Part shown: piece by piece, positions 1-11,598 of the stretch
Numbering within the stretch: position 1 is the first letter of the stretch
How the letters are laid out: every line of letters starts with the position of its first letter
Assembly (NCBI GenBank): GCA_024699855.1
Contig: JAMPIQ010000003.1
Location: 8,556,001 to 8,620,000 of the forward strand
Length of the DNA: 64,000 nucleotides
Direction: 5' to 3'
Source of the DNA: Aphelenchoides besseyi
Lineage: Eukaryota; Nematoda; Chromadorea; Rhabditida; Aphelenchoididae
Notes under the pieces: model-generated
Databases searched by the model: none
Seen by the model: the letters and a program-made list of their open reading frames with translations, nothing else
Told to the model about the DNA's origin: nothing
Position numbers and translations under genes: made by a program

Positions 1-421
1 AGCGTTGGAGCCGTTGATTCAAGCAACACATGTGATGTTGACGGAGAAAACAGACTCACAACTGGACAAACTATGCAACGAGTTGACAACCAAGCTCACT
101 GTCAAACAAGTGGTTTCGATTCTCGAGAACTATAAGCCTTTGCATGATTACGAAGAAGAAGTTCCCAGTGAGTTCATCAAGAAGGTGAAAGATCGTTTGT
201 CTGGTCGCCGAGTTTTGGCGGAAATCGACAACAAACTACACAGTTTGGTGAGTCCAAATCTCGCCATTGAGAAACATTCTTGACTTCAGGATACTGCATC
301 AATGTCAGGAACCCAATTGGCCAAATTCAATTCGCAACCTTTTGTTTACTCGAACTATCCGTTGGATCAGCTGACTATTCCCTCAATTTTACGCTTAGAG
401 TTAATTACTCGATTCGTCTGA
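1..421 (+). CDS. Class V myosin, C-terminal cargo-binding (dilute) domain, 3' end only
   Basis: The window opens inside an exon (codons in frame from position 2) that runs to 247, followed by a 42-bp intron (248-289) and a last exon 290-421 ending in TGA. The protein contains LTVKQVVSILENYKPLHDYE and then YPLDQLTIPSILRLELITRF, which match the end of the dilute domain of myosin V (the C. elegans counterpart is HUM-2). This domain forms the globular tail that binds cargo adaptors and vesicles. Only about 125 residues are present; motor, IQ and coiled-coil regions lie upstream of the window. An afadin-type dilute domain is a less likely alternative. Confidence 0.8.
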
Positions 422-667
422 ACTCATATTTCTATTTTCTTAGCTTTACACTCTTCCTAATTCTTAATTTGTATTCCGGTTCTAACTTTTCGTTCGTTAA
501 CCGCTTTTTTGTTATCGGAGGTCATTAGGATCAAACATTTGATCTTCTCCTTTCTGTTATGATTGTTACAAAGTGCAGTTAGTGACTTTACTGTTCATAA
601 GTTGATAATTCTATAAACTGTTTTATACTAAAAGCTTAGCGTTTGTAAACAACTCGAGTTTTTGGGT

Positions 668-2613
668 TCAGTGACGTTTCTTGATTCTGCACTGGTAATT
701 TTGACAGGCGATCGACATTCCGCTGTAAGCTTTGAGCAGAGTTGGCGGAACGGTTGCAGCAGAAAACTAAACGCTCAATTGCCTAAATGTCTTTGAGTGA
801 CACAGACCTGGAATTGGTTTAGTAGGTTGGCAATGAACAGGTAAATTGACATCTTGGCCAAAGATTCTCCTAAAATATTCGTACAACAGTGCGATGTTTG
901 ATAACTAACCCAGACCTGAAATGATCGAATTCATTTTGATAAGAATGGCAGATAAAAGTGATAGAAACAATCTTCTTAAAACGACTTACATGCTCGTTTT
1001 CCAAGTGAAAATGGAACGAATTCTTCCGCTTTCTTCAATTGTCCATTTTCGTCGATGAAGCGGTCGGGATCGAAGTGCTCTGGATTGGGATAGAAATCGG
1101 GGTCCCATAACATGACGGAGATTTGCGGGACGACAACAGTTCCAGAAGGTATCACCACTCCTTCGTATTGAACATCACGATTTGTTTTTCTTGGCAAATT
1201 TAAAGCAAAAACGTTGGATACCCGTTGAGTTTCCTGCAAACATCATACTTTTTGTCCAGAGACTATAAGCAAACCATAATAACGGCGTTACAGTACGGTA
1301 AACTTTGACGATCAGCGACGGTAATTAGTCGATCTGAGCCGATTACAGCGTCTAATTCGTCGTGCATTTTCTTCTGTACTTCTGGATTTTGTATGAGGTA
1401 ACCCAAACACCAAGTGATAGTAGCACTTGTAGTTTCCTCAAATCGATTTGTTTCGTAGAATCAACCGAAACTCACCTGACCCGCAAACCACATATCGACT
1501 ACAGAGCCAAGCAATTGTTCACGTCTAAAGTGTTTCTTGTAAGTCGGCTATTAGATTTAACCTACGAAAAGCTGTGTTGCTCGCCAGTAGTGTCTTTGTT
1601 TTGTTTATGAATGAGATAGGCATCAATGAAGTCACGAGGTTCAAATTCAATCGTGTAATCGGTGGTTCTTTCGTGGTCTTTGATGATTTCGTCAATAAAA
1701 CGAAAGATCTCGCGTTGTGGCCAAAGAATTCGATCGAAGCGACGTTGGAAAAACGGTATTTTCAAAAGCACTTTGTAGTTCATGGACATTTGAAAAAGAG
1801 GATCTGCAAGTGACGCAAAGAAACGTGCAGTCTTCTCTTTCATTTCAACAAACTCATGAGCTTTATCCTAAAAGTGAATGAAAGATCAGTCAACTAATGG
1901 CTTGTTTTACATTTGCGGTGAATCGATAGCCACACAGAACCGAGTTGAGCACGGAACCCACGGCCAAATCCGTATGTTTGTAGGCGTCTATTTCGTCTGT
2001 TCCGGCAGCAACATCAGAGCTAATATTTTCAATAACATAGGCGACTTCTTCCAAGATCTAAATCAAACGTAAATGATCTTTCAATTGGCAGCTCGCACGT
2101 TCTCTTGCATTCTATTTTTTCCTAGTCCAAAATCTCTTAACGTGTGCAACGCAAATCGTCTTTGATCACTCCTAAACGAATGAAGTAGAAGCAATCAATT
2201 CAAAAAGGACCAACCACAAGCTTCCGGAGTTGAAAACAATTCCGTACGGTCCTCCTCGAGTCAGAACCAACGCTTGAACGGGCATTCCACGATCGGCGAA
2301 TACATCGCCCTGTTGAACGAACAACTTCTGGGCCGCATCGTATGTGTTCACGGTAATCGCTGGTCGACCGCCGGTCCATAGCGTGTAAAGCGGTCCGTAT
2401 TTCTGTCGCCATTTCAACAGAATGGGCTCCCATCGTGGTTTGGAGTAAAAAGCAAGAAGATTGCCGACACCTTCAAAGTAAAATTCACGTTCATTGTCAT
2501 GAAAGAAGAAAAAAACCAGGTAATGGAATCGGACCGTCGGGAAGATGTCTACGTCGATACCAGAACTGATGAACAAGAAATAAAACAAACAACGAAATAA
2601 ACAGAAACAACAT
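668..2613 (-). CDS. Cytochrome P450, CYP2-clan type, complete, with a 6-nt microexon
   Basis: Eleven exons: 2517-2613, 2215-2470, 2099-2171, 1911-2057, 1566-1867, 1476-1524, 1275-1436, 990-1233, 910-915, 808-869 and 668-766. They sum to 1497 nt, exactly 498 codons plus stop, the usual microsomal P450 length. The start gives a hydrophobic anchor, then WYRRRHLPDGPIPLPG, the Pro-rich hinge. Further landmarks are DQRRFALHTLRDFG (C-helix), DMWFAGQETTSATITW (I-helix oxygen-binding motif), FDPDRF, and the heme ligand loop FSLGKRACLGESLA. The heme loop is complete only if the 6-nt exon GTCTGG at 910-915 is used. The protein is expected to be an ER-membrane mono-oxygenase of lipids or xenobiotics. The subfamily (CYP33/34/35-like) is inferred from the general pattern only. 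Confidence 0.93.
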
Positions 2614-2926
2614 CGAATCGAAATGTTTAATGTGAAAGGAAAAAAGAATTCACCGGCCTTTTTTGCTCTCCACTTGTTATCTAAGCGGTACACAAATAAG
2701 TTCACTTCTTGTTTGTTGAGAACCTTTTCACCTGCAATTTGTGATTTCAAACATCAAGACACTTTTGGAGTTTTATGTCTTTACTTTCAAATTGATACGA
2801 ACAAGTGACTGTTGGTTGTGAAGGAGCGTCATCAGAGTTCAAATGTACGTTCACTCGTTTGGTCAAAGTGTGATCAATTGTCGAGTGAAAAAAGAAATTT
2901 ATTCACTGATAGCATTTAGGTGTCCT
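2614..2926. other. Intergenic, 5' side of P450 and 3' side of aspartic-protease homologue
   Basis: This 313-bp stretch separates the P450 start from the stop of the next minus-strand gene. It should hold the P450 promoter and the 3' UTR of the neighbour. No further gene is seen. Confidence 0.5.
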
Positions 2927-4178
2927 TCAAAGATAAATTGATTTGGCCAATCCGATCATTTTTGTTTCGTAATCAAAACTCATGCAAACATGAGCCCAAG
3001 AAAACAAGTTTAAGATCCACGGTTCGTCTTCGTATAAGTTTTCCGATGCTAAGATTTCAATTTCACATATCGTTTCGTTGTACGGTATCGCATCGATTGA
3101 CAGCACCCATTCTTTGTTGTCGATGATGAAATTGAATTCGAATGTTCCTCGCATATCGTAATTACATTTCCCGTAATAGTGATGCGGGTAATCACTTCGT
3201 ATGAGAGCTCCCGAGTTTAGAATACGTTCAAGAGCATTATGCGGAATCGTTATTATCTCTTGGTTCTCAATTGTAATCTAGACGTTCTAATGTAAAGAAT
3301 TTCAGTTAAACGTACGTAGTTCGGGCCGGAAAACGTGAGTCCGAAAAATTTGATTTCGTCGACTTCGAGAATCCAACCCGTGTAGTTTGTTTTTGCATAA
3401 TGTGTCCATTCAGTACAGTTTTCTTCATCGTAACCACCCAAATTCAAATACCCATTGTTCTTTCCAATACTCAAGGACGCTATCGGCTTTTCGAGTAACC
3501 CGGCTTTATATGTTTGCATAACAATTGAAGGACGATTTGAAGAATCTGAAGGCGCTAAACCGAAACTTGTTGGCGCAAAACACGAAAAGCGATCCCTTCA
3601 AATTGATCATTCAACTTCGAAGCTTATAACTCACCATGAGTCCAGAAACAGACCGCTGACAAACTGGACTTTACCTGCTGGAAATGGTGAGTGCTCGTGA
3701 ACGTATCCTCTAGCAATCAATTCGTCGAGAACAAAAACTCCGAACAACGGTCGTGGACTTTGGTCCAAACGTTGCATCCAATAACCGAGAGCTTCCAAAT
3801 ACGTTGACGAGTTGGATCTTGAGTACTTTTGTTTTGGACAATAATCACGCATAACATTTAAAAATGGAGAGCATAGTGGATTGCAATACAAATCGCTTAT
3901 TTCTACTAGAGTCATTAGCTATGTTTCGTAGTCTTCACTTTTAACTCACAGTCTTTGCAGTAATATGGACAATCAGCCAGATGCTTACCGCAATCTTCGT
4001 CCGTTACAATCAAATGCGCAAACCGGAAGTTGATGGCGGTCTTGAACTTTTGAGGTGGACTACCGATTTCCAACTCAAATCGACCGAAATGATCGCGGAC
4101 GATCGTGAAGACTTTTGCCGTCGAATCCCCAGACACGTAGCAACGAACAGTCAGTGTGAACAACAGCCAGCGAAACAT
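2927..4178 (-). CDS. Pepsin-fold (A1) aspartic-protease homologue lacking both catalytic motifs
   Basis: Four exons (3950-4178, 3635-3905, 3316-3595, 2927-3277) sum to 1131 nt, giving 376 residues, the normal pepsin-like length. The first 20 or so residues are a signal peptide. FELEIGSPPQKF matches the start of the mature pepsin fold, KYSRSNSSTY the flap region, GYLNLGGYDEENCTEW the linker before lobe 2, and PWILNLFSW plus KMIGLA the last strands. The first DTGS site reads NFRF and the second DTG is absent in the shorter segment around SGPNYITIENQEI. The reading frame is otherwise intact, so this is probably a secreted pseudoprotease. A catalytic role is unlikely. Confidence 0.82.
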
Positions 4179-4303
4179 TGTTATGAAGTGAAAAAAACAA
4201 TTTCAAGTCGTTTCACTCTTTTAAACATCTCAACGCTTGCTCTTAAATTTAAATCGTCTGATAAGAGATGTGGAAAAAATCGCTGTTTGCGTATTCGAAA
4301 CGT

Positions 4304-4862
4304 TTAATTTCTTGCCACAACAAAAGCGTAATAGAAATTCAAGAACATAGTAACAACGAATATTCCGGCTTCCACAAAATGTTGTTGTCGATGGAAATCA
4401 CCTTTTTCTTGAGACAACAAAAAGACTCGAAACAGGAGAATGAAGATAGCGAAGTACAAGTAGAAAATGACCAGACCCTAAAATCAAATCGTTTAATTGA
4501 AACCTTTTAAACCACTTACTGTACAAACGATGAAGACGACGTAAGTGATTCGGACTTCACAGCGGTTTCCAATCATCAGAACCAAACCGCTCAATATGCC
4601 AAGAGCGCTGATTGCAACTCCAATCATTCGGGGATTCATGAATGAAAAATGATCGGGATCTAACAACGCATAGTTGTACTCTATCCATCGAGGATACAAA
4701 GAAAGAAAGTAAACGACCAGATCGGTTATTATGGCGGCAACGGAGACCAGGAATACTCCCGTCTAAATGTAGAAATGAGAGCGAACTACGAAAACAACTC
4801 ACGTGGCTACTCAACAGTCCACACAAACAACGGCCTTTGTCTTGGTTAAATTTGAGTATCAT
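4304..4862 (-). CDS. Small four-helix membrane protein
   Basis: Exons 4803-4862, 4520-4762 and 4304-4477 are all in phase and give 158 residues. A short Cys-containing N-terminus (GRCLCGLLSSH) precedes four hydrophobic segments, including GVAISALGILSGLVLMIGN and GLVIFYLYFAIFILL. The layout and the GLVLMIGN stretch resemble the larger array of four-helix proteins downstream, so it is probably a diverged member. No function can be assigned. A LAPTM4- or MARVEL-like fold is possible. Confidence 0.7.
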
Positions 4863-5130
4863 AATCGAACGACCACAACATTTGAGTCGAAGTCGACGTG
4901 GAATTTCGAAAGAATCGCAAAACCAACCGAATCTCGAGTGGGAGATGTTCGTGTTTGTAAGCGTGTGAAGTCATTGCATTTTCGGGCCTGTGGTTTCATG
5001 TTTCTGTTCACACAACTCAACTGATGGCATTTGGTTCGTTTCGTACAAAAAACGTGTTGAATGCGTGGTTAGTGTCGAAGTCCACAAACTGACTTCTTAC
5101 TTCACTGGAAGACAACTCTCTTTGTCGGAC

Positions 5131-5411
5131 GTAATAGGTTGAGGAGAAATTATCCGAACAGCCACAGAATGCCAAACCGGTCACATTTTCTTTTACCCAA
5201 AATGTTAATTTTTCAAAAATTTTCCTGGATTACCGGTTATCTTCAATTCTTGTTGTTAATATTGTTTTTACTTCAATAGAGCTGGCACGCGAGCAAATTC
5301 GACTACTACTGCACTACGAGTTATCCAGAAAAATTAACATTTTGGGTAAAACAAAACGCCACACCTTTAGCATTCTGTGGCTGTTCGGATAATTTCTCCC
5401 CAACCTAATAC
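5131..5411. mobile_element. MITE-like element with long imperfect terminal inverted repeats
   Basis: Left end (5131) GTAATAGGTTGAGGAGAAAT and the reverse complement of the right end (5411) GTATTAGGTTGGGGAGAAAT match almost fully. Similarity continues inward for roughly 85 bp (ATTATCCGAACAGCCACAGA; ACCCAAAATGTTAATTTTTC). The centre has no coding capacity. The AGGTTG ends and flanking TA-rich bases fit a non-autonomous Tc1/mariner-class element, but the target duplication is not clear. It lies between the small membrane protein and the acetyltransferase. Confidence 0.7.
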
Positions 5412-5508
5412 AATGCAACAGATGACATATGTCGAGCTTGCGACAATCTAAATTTCTTGCTAAGCATCGGAACGTTGTTAGAGATTATATTTCGAAGTCT
5501 TGTTTAAG

Positions 5509-6158
5509 ATGTCTAATGAGTTTACTATTCGTCAAGCCGTACCCGAAGATGCACATTTCATTGCCGAGATGGTTCAAGAGTTGGCCGATTTTGAGAAAAT
5601 GGGCGACTGTCCGGAATTAACGATCGAAATGTTGAGCGAAGATCTTCGTCGTGGAGCAGTCTTTGTGAAATTGGCGTTTTCTGGAGAAAAATGTGCTGGA
5701 ATGGTGAGTGCGCATCTACACGTCTGAATTACTCCCTCAGTGCTTGTATTATGCTGCCTATTCGACGTGGCAGGGCCAAGTGAGTTTATTTTGCTGAAGT
5801 GATTAATAGCATTTGATTACAGTGCATTCACATGGAAGATCTGATTGTTCGACAGGACTACAGACGAAAGGGATTGGCACGAATGTTGGTGAAGAGTTTG
5901 GCAAAAGTTTGTTTTCTCTTTTCAAATAAAATTTATTTTATGGTTTAGGAAGCCGTGGACAAGAAAATGAAGCGAATTAACTGGAACGTTTTGAACTGGA
6001 ACACGAATGCTTTGCAGTTCTATGAAACGGTAAGTGGTCTTTTCGTTTTCATTTTCTTGTTTTTTTTTCAGCTGAATGCTGTTAATTTGAGCGAGAAAGA
6101 AGGTTGGCTTTCGTTTCGTTTGGAAGAAGAACGGATACGAGAATTAGCCCAGTCGTAA
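5509..6158 (+). CDS. GNAT N-acetyltransferase of the SSAT/thialysine acetyltransferase family
   Basis: Five exons (5509-5703, 5741-5779, 5823-5906, 5949-6029, 6072-6158) are all in phase and give 161 residues, close to the SSAT family size of about 170. FTIRQAVPEDAHFI begins the GNAT fold and EMVQELADFEKM is helix 1. EDLIVRQDYRRKGLARMLV is strand 4 with the acetyl-CoA loop, WNVLNWNTNALQFYE is strand 5, and LNAVNLSEKEGW is the family C-terminal signature. It should acetylate a polyamine or lysine analogue in the cytosol; the exact substrate cannot be read. An upstream in-frame ATG at 5500 is possible. Confidence 0.92.
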
Positions 6159-6327
6159 TTTATGTTCATGGGAAACTAGTTGTTGAAACTGTTAGTTGGA
6201 ATAAACGTTTACGTAAATGGCAATCTTGGTGTGACTCTACGATTTCTGTTTTCTATTGGGATTAAATAACACAGTTTATTGAGAACATTTCAAATACCGG
6301 ATATTTGTTTCAAGCTTATAGTCGAGA

Positions 6328-7110
6328 TTAGTGATGGTGTCCTCCACTGTAATGATGTCCTGTTGAATGTGAGTGATGTGAATGCGGATATGAGTGGTCG
6401 TAATGATGCTATGAGAAGAGTATTTGGTTCTTATTTTGTGTACTTACGTGATGATGTGGATCACAGCTGTCTACGACAATAACCTGAGGTGTTGGCGCGA
6501 CGGGAGTTTGATAAACGACAGCAGTTGGTGGCGGGTGATGATGAACAATATGATTAGAGAAATTACGAACAAATCTGAAATTTCAGCTTATCGTTGGAGT
6601 TTTTATTAGATTGAAGCTACCGATAATCGCGATAAACAATCCAAAGGAAAATGATTTGAACTAAAGTGACAAGAAGATAAATGATACCCAAAACAATTGC
6701 AACTATCCGAGCAGTCTTTCGCTTATTATCAGTCTGAATACTTGGAGTTTAAATTGTCGTTATTGTCAACTTACCAGTCCATAATAATCATAATCTTTTT
6801 TGGTTAAAGAAACAGCTAGAATAAAGAAGAAGATCGCAGCAATAATGTATCCAATGACGACGATTGTCTGAAGTATCATATATGGCCAATAGAGAACTCC
6901 AGTGCGTTTTCGATTTCCCAAAATCAACAGGATTGATGAAATTAAGGTAATGACTCCTCCTGCGTACATAAAATATGTTGCAGTCACAAAGTTTCCAATG
7001 GCAACTGCGATATGCAAGATCATACTAAGGATCGCTATAACCAACGTCAACGAGTGCACATGAAACCCGCAGAACTTCCAATAGGAATCATTTTCGCCTG
7101 TGACAACCAT
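6328..7110 (-). CDS. HxH-motif four-helix membrane protein with His-rich C-terminal tail
   Basis: Exons 6775-7110, 6621-6733, 6448-6574 and 6328-6408 are in phase and give 218 residues. SYWKFCGFHVHS precedes helix 1, and LLILGNRKRTGVLYWPYMIL links helices 2 and 3, the pattern shared by the array. After helix 4 (WIVYRDYR) a tail of about 60 residues contains HHHPPPT, CDPHHHHHYDHSYPHSHHSH and GHHYSGGHHH, suggesting a metal-binding cytoplasmic segment. An in-frame ATG at 7158 would add 16 residues. Function is unknown. Confidence 0.82.
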
Positions 7111-7724
7111 TTCTAAGTTTCTAAAACGTGAGGTTGAAACGATGTTGTAAAAGATCATTCACGTTAATGTGATTAAGAGCTAAAAGACTGACAACTCGGA
7201 AGTTCTAATTCAATAACCGTGTGTTTTGTATCGTTTGTGAGTGACGATTAAACTTTTGAATTGCTTTTAAACAATAAGGTGCAGTTGTTGTCATTCCAAT
7301 TCTTTTACCTTCTGACTCATCGTCGCTTGTCTGCGGAAACAACTCTCTACCTCGTGTCTTATCAAACGTGTGTTATAGTTTTTTGTTGACACAGAAGACT
7401 TAAAAGACAGCAACACGGCATTCAAAGTTCTTTTGCGGGTGTGTTCCTATTAAAGAGAATGAATCGTTCTTGATTTGACGCACTCGAGACGATCAATACC
7501 AAGTATGTGACGGTAAGTTTTTATCGAAATCATCAAGGCCCACCTTTTATTCGAAGGATTGTCAATGAATGACGAGGTTACACTCTAAAACTCCCTTTTT
7601 AAACCGATGACCTTACAAATCTGTTCGCGCTTAAAAACTTAGTGCTTTGTAATCTGCTCGAATACCTCTTTCCAAATTTATTCGTTATATCAATAATCGA
7701 TATTATGAGTGAAGAAAGACAATC
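7111..7724. other. Intergenic within the membrane-protein array
   Basis: This 614-bp spacer shows no convincing ORF, RNA or repeat. It should contain the promoter of the 6328-7110 gene and the 3' UTR of the next one. Confidence 0.4.
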
Positions 7725-8324
7725 TCATTGAAATCCATAGTAAACGACTTTCTCTTGATATTGTGGTGGCCTTAGAATCTCTTTGACGTATTTGTACGCT
7801 TTGTAGATTATGTAACAAAACCAAAATTGAATTGCACAAAAACTAAGGTGTAGAAGAGCCACGGCAAAAGAGATTGCTATCCACGGACCTTGAGCTCTCG
7901 GCACGTGATAGTGTTCACCGTAGATAGACAAAGACGCAAATATCACGTACAAGATACCAATCAGAAATGTGCTAATTAACGCCAAAATCTGAACAAGTCA
8001 AAAATTCTAGTGATTGATGACCTACATTAACGAAAATGACCACTGGGTATAGCACAGATATTCTTCTAACATGTCCAATTATAAGCACAATATAAACAAA
8101 AATCGAAATTACTGATGGCACAACTATGTAGACAGTAAACAGCAAATTTGCCGTGAACATAAGTCCACTCATCATCAATCCAAGAGCTGCAATAATTGGA
8201 GTTGCTTTCTGCAAACCGCTTATCAATAACATAAAACAAAAACTGTACTCACATGTACATTGAATCTGTTGCAACAAAAAAGATACCGTGGATCTGAGGG
8301 TAACGTTGAATAACTTCGGTGCAT
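7725..8324 (-). CDS. HxH-motif four-helix membrane protein
   Basis: Exons 8253-8324, 8026-8208 and 7725-7988 give 172 residues in phase. The start MHRSYSTLPSDPRYLFCCNR carries the family signature (DPRY then CC), ending in NVH exactly at the first intron. Four helices follow, with IIGHVRRISVLYPVVIF between helices 2 and 3 and YKAYKYVKEIL after helix 4. The C-terminal tail is short and ends YYGFQ. The protein is predicted to be integral to a membrane; ligand and location are unknown. Confidence 0.85.
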
Positions 8325-8596
8325 TGCCGTAAATACGTTTACAATCACAACCCGTGATCAACAATAACAGTCGGTGGTAATCGAACGAAAACAAATGGAC
8401 AGATTTTGGTTTTTGACTTTGCTATCAGCACGATGACAATGAAGGAGATGATAATCGTAAATTAAATGCTAACTCGCTTTGAGCAAAAACGATTATCGAC
8501 AGAGGTTGAAATGTCAATTCTGATTAAATTGGTTTCTTTCCATCGGAATTGCATATTATGATGCGAAAGAATTAAGTGTTTATTGTGCATTTGATG

Positions 8597-9296
8597 TCAT
8601 TCATGGGCACTCGGATTCAACAGAATATTTTGAACATAGCGCAGATCCCGACGCACAATCTTAAAGCTATAGACTTGGAAACCGAATGCAATGAAAGTTA
8701 CGAATGAAACAAATAGATAGATTGGAGTTAAAAGTGATTTATCAGTGTAATAAAATTCTTGGAAATTAGATAGCATCATCAAAAGTGCAAGAGCGACGCT
8801 GCTAAGCGAAGCGAAATAACAATAGCCGATGCCCAGCACATTGCCAATGAGATAGACGTAATAGAGCCTGCAACGTCGTTAATACATTCATCCAATCACT
8901 TACCACACAATCTTTTTCTTGTTGGCAATCACAAGTCCAGTATTGCAAGAAATAGAAATTACAAATGCCCAAGCCACTAAGGCGTAAATGGCATTTCGTT
9001 GATTGCTTGTTGTCACATCGTTATCAAAGCTTATAAAATTGATGATAAATGAACTAATTGTTCCAACCACCGTTCCTACAATTGTAATCCAAGCAATTGC
9101 CAAACTGGCAGAATGAACGTGAGTATCAAAAAGACATCTGAAATCGAGAAAGTTGACTTGAAAAAACTTTGAACAAATCACGTTTCAGAAGTCGTCGTGT
9201 AAGTTCTTACCGATAGTTTGGATCATTCCAGGAGTCTTTGTATCGATAGACAACTCCAATGCTTTCTTTCTTCCATGGCCAACTAAAAGCAACCAT
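8597..9296 (-). CDS. HxH-motif four-helix membrane protein
   Basis: Exons 9211-9296, 8904-9137 and 8597-8867 give 196 residues in phase. N-terminal WNDPNYRCLFDTHVHS is the clearest version of the array signature, with an intron after the Tyr codon. Helix 1 is ASLAIAWITIVGTVVG, and VYLIGNVLG lies in the helix 2-3 region. FKIVRRDLRYVQNIL follows helix 4. There is no His-rich tail. Function is not known. Confidence 0.85.
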
Positions 9297-9537
9297 TCTA
9301 TCGGTTTCGATCTGCACGAATCATTGGAGTTTAACCGACTATTAGAAGAATCGTTCTGAACCGAATTTCAATTAAATTCAACCAACGGAAACAAAAAATG
9401 TCTTTCAGTCTCGACAACTCCTTATCGACAAGCAAAGGAATGAAAGACACTAAAACATGATAAGCAACCGAGTTCACAATCATTTCAGTGCGTTTATTTC
9501 TCATCGTCAATAACAATCGAATAATCGAGACCTTCAA

Positions 9538-10397
9538 TCAGATGCGCGGTAACGTTGAGTGAGGATTCAGAAGAACATCCTTCAGGTATTTGTAAGCACG
9601 ATAGACCACTGAAAACAATTGCGACTACTTAGCTGATTTTGACTCGGCATACCCCAATAAAAGTAACATTGAATACCCACAGAGATCGCGTACACAACAA
9701 CTAAAGAACATAGAACAGCATATGCAATTGTTTTTAGAGTATCGCAGTCTATTACATAAGAATTACTAGACGGATCGTCGCACAGCCTTAACATAAAGTT
9801 GTCTTCAAGAATGAACATCACAACAAATACAACGATAGCTATTATAACCATCAAAAACAACATTACTAGCTAAAAATGGTATAAAATTAAGTCTTATGTT
9901 CAAACAACTTACGTGGATTAGCAAATAAGGTAGGAAAAGAAATGGCATCTTTTTCCGATTACTGAAAATTTAGAGATCTAATTCCGATGTCGCTTGAAAC
10001 CCCTTCTTACCCAATCAAAAGACATGTGTAGAGTACTATGTTCACTAGAGGGGGCCAGAAAGTCAAGGAGACAAACCACTTGTAATAAAAGAAAATAAAA
10101 CCGAAGATATTCAACAACAAAGCTACAGAACTGTTTAAGATCCCAAAAACGCAAATAGCAATTGTTCCTGAAACTCTATTCTATCAAGAGCTTCTGTTGT
10201 TATTACCTTTAAAAACATGTGTTTGACACCAACATCTGAATTTACATTTACAGTTAGACTTGAAGTTGTTCACACAAATTGGAATGTTATTGCATGTTCG
10301 AAAAAGTTTAGAACACTCACCTGTATCTGCTGTCATCATAACTTTTGTCGATTTTTGGGGACGCATAAACTGGCGGCGGACCTACTACGTCAGCCAT
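9538..10397 (-). CDS. HxH-type four-helix membrane protein, six exons
   Basis: Exons 10321-10397, 10207-10235, 10011-10167, 9913-9961, 9653-9869 and 9538-9608 are all in phase, total 600 nt, 199 residues. The N-terminus MADVVGPPPVYASPK is followed by RYRCWCQTHVF, a variant of the signature with Phe in place of the second His. CLLIGNRKKMPFLFLPYLL joins helices 2 and 3, and VVYRAYKYLKDVLL follows helix 4. It has more introns than its neighbours, including a 29-nt second exon. Function is unknown. Confidence 0.85.
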
Positions 10398-10793
10398 TCT
10401 TGTTCATGAGAATTTGAAAACAAATGGCAATAAGCGAATTTAAACCACGTGAGTTCCGTCAACTTGCGTAAATATGATTAACTCACTTCGCATTTAGTGG
10501 CGATTTTCGTTCGAACCGACGTATGAACACACGATAAAATAAGACTCATGCTTTTTGACGACCCTACCCATTTCGTTTGTGCAGCCATCGATTCGTTTGC
10601 TTACGCTTTTTGTAAGAAAAACGTCATTTTCTAATCTTCAAATATCTTGACATTACTAATCAACTTTTAGTTCCGAAATCATAACGAAGCGATGGTCTGT
10701 GATCTTCAAATGAATCACTTTTTACAGGACCACTTAACGAATTTAAAACTTTTTATGTACATGGTAGGTGTTTATTCTGTCTATACAAACAAG
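10398..10793. other. Intergenic spacer
   Basis: This 396-bp stretch separates two minus-strand array genes. No gene or repeat is evident. Confidence 0.4.
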
Positions 10794-11287
10794 TTAAGAA
10801 ACGGAATAAATCGGAGGATTCGACGATCGTTGAATCACTTGTTTAAGCGCCGTTCGTCCGTTCCGGTAATTATGTAAGGCTCCGTAGAGACCACAGCCTT
10901 GAAAAAGGATCATCAGTAATCCCATGACAAAGACGACAATGAAAATGATCAAAGCAACGGCCGTAAATGCGAGAATTCCATTTGAGATTACATAGATAAA
11001 AGCCAAAGTGATGATTACTGTGCAGATAATGGTGAGTAGAAACACGACGACCTGAACATTAAAATTGTTCTGAAGCTTCAAAATAACTTACTCCAACAAT
11101 AAAAAGTGGGTAGAATTTGATTGGCGAAACCACCTTCTTTTTTACATCTCTTGCTGTGGTTACACAAAACTCACAAATTTCCTATAAACAGAGACAAGTT
11201 CAAGAAACGAAATCAACTCACATTTCGACTTGAATCACATGTGCACTGAAAACGATCCTTGGTGTAAGGTGGAGGTGGACCAATCAT
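10794..11287 (-). CDS. Small membrane protein, diverged array member
   Basis: Exons 11222-11287, 11092-11181 and 10794-11051 give 137 residues in phase. MIGPPPPYTKDRFQCTCDSS begins the protein. A Pro-Tyr N-terminus followed by a CxC motif corresponds in position to the HxH signature of its neighbours. Hydrophobic helices include VVVFLLTIICTVIITLAFIY and IIFIVVFVMGLLMILF. The protein is shorter than the others, and the basic loop between helices 2 and 3 is not recognisable. Assignment to the family rests on position and exon pattern. Confidence 0.7.
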
Positions 11288-11598
11288 TGAGGTTCTTCAA
11301 ACAACATGCATCGAAAATTTGCCAACATAAAACGCGAACGTCAGCTCCTTGTTTTCTGACTAAACCGAAATTGGTGATCGAGTGTTCTGGCAATGATAAG
11401 CAGCAAACAATACGGAACCGTCGACCAGTCGATTGAAAACATTTGTGTTTCGTTTGAAGTTGTTTGTTCGTCTACGGTTTCGAAGAACTTGAATTTTAAA
11501 TCATTAGATTCGGATGTTTTGTTTCGATCAACTCTTAATTCGCAAATATTTTTATGAAGGTTTATTGATCAGGAAAGCATGTGATTGGGGGCAAACGG
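11288..11598. other. Intergenic spacer
   Basis: This 311-bp stretch lies between two array genes. Nothing convincing is seen beyond presumed promoter and 3' UTR. Confidence 0.4.
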
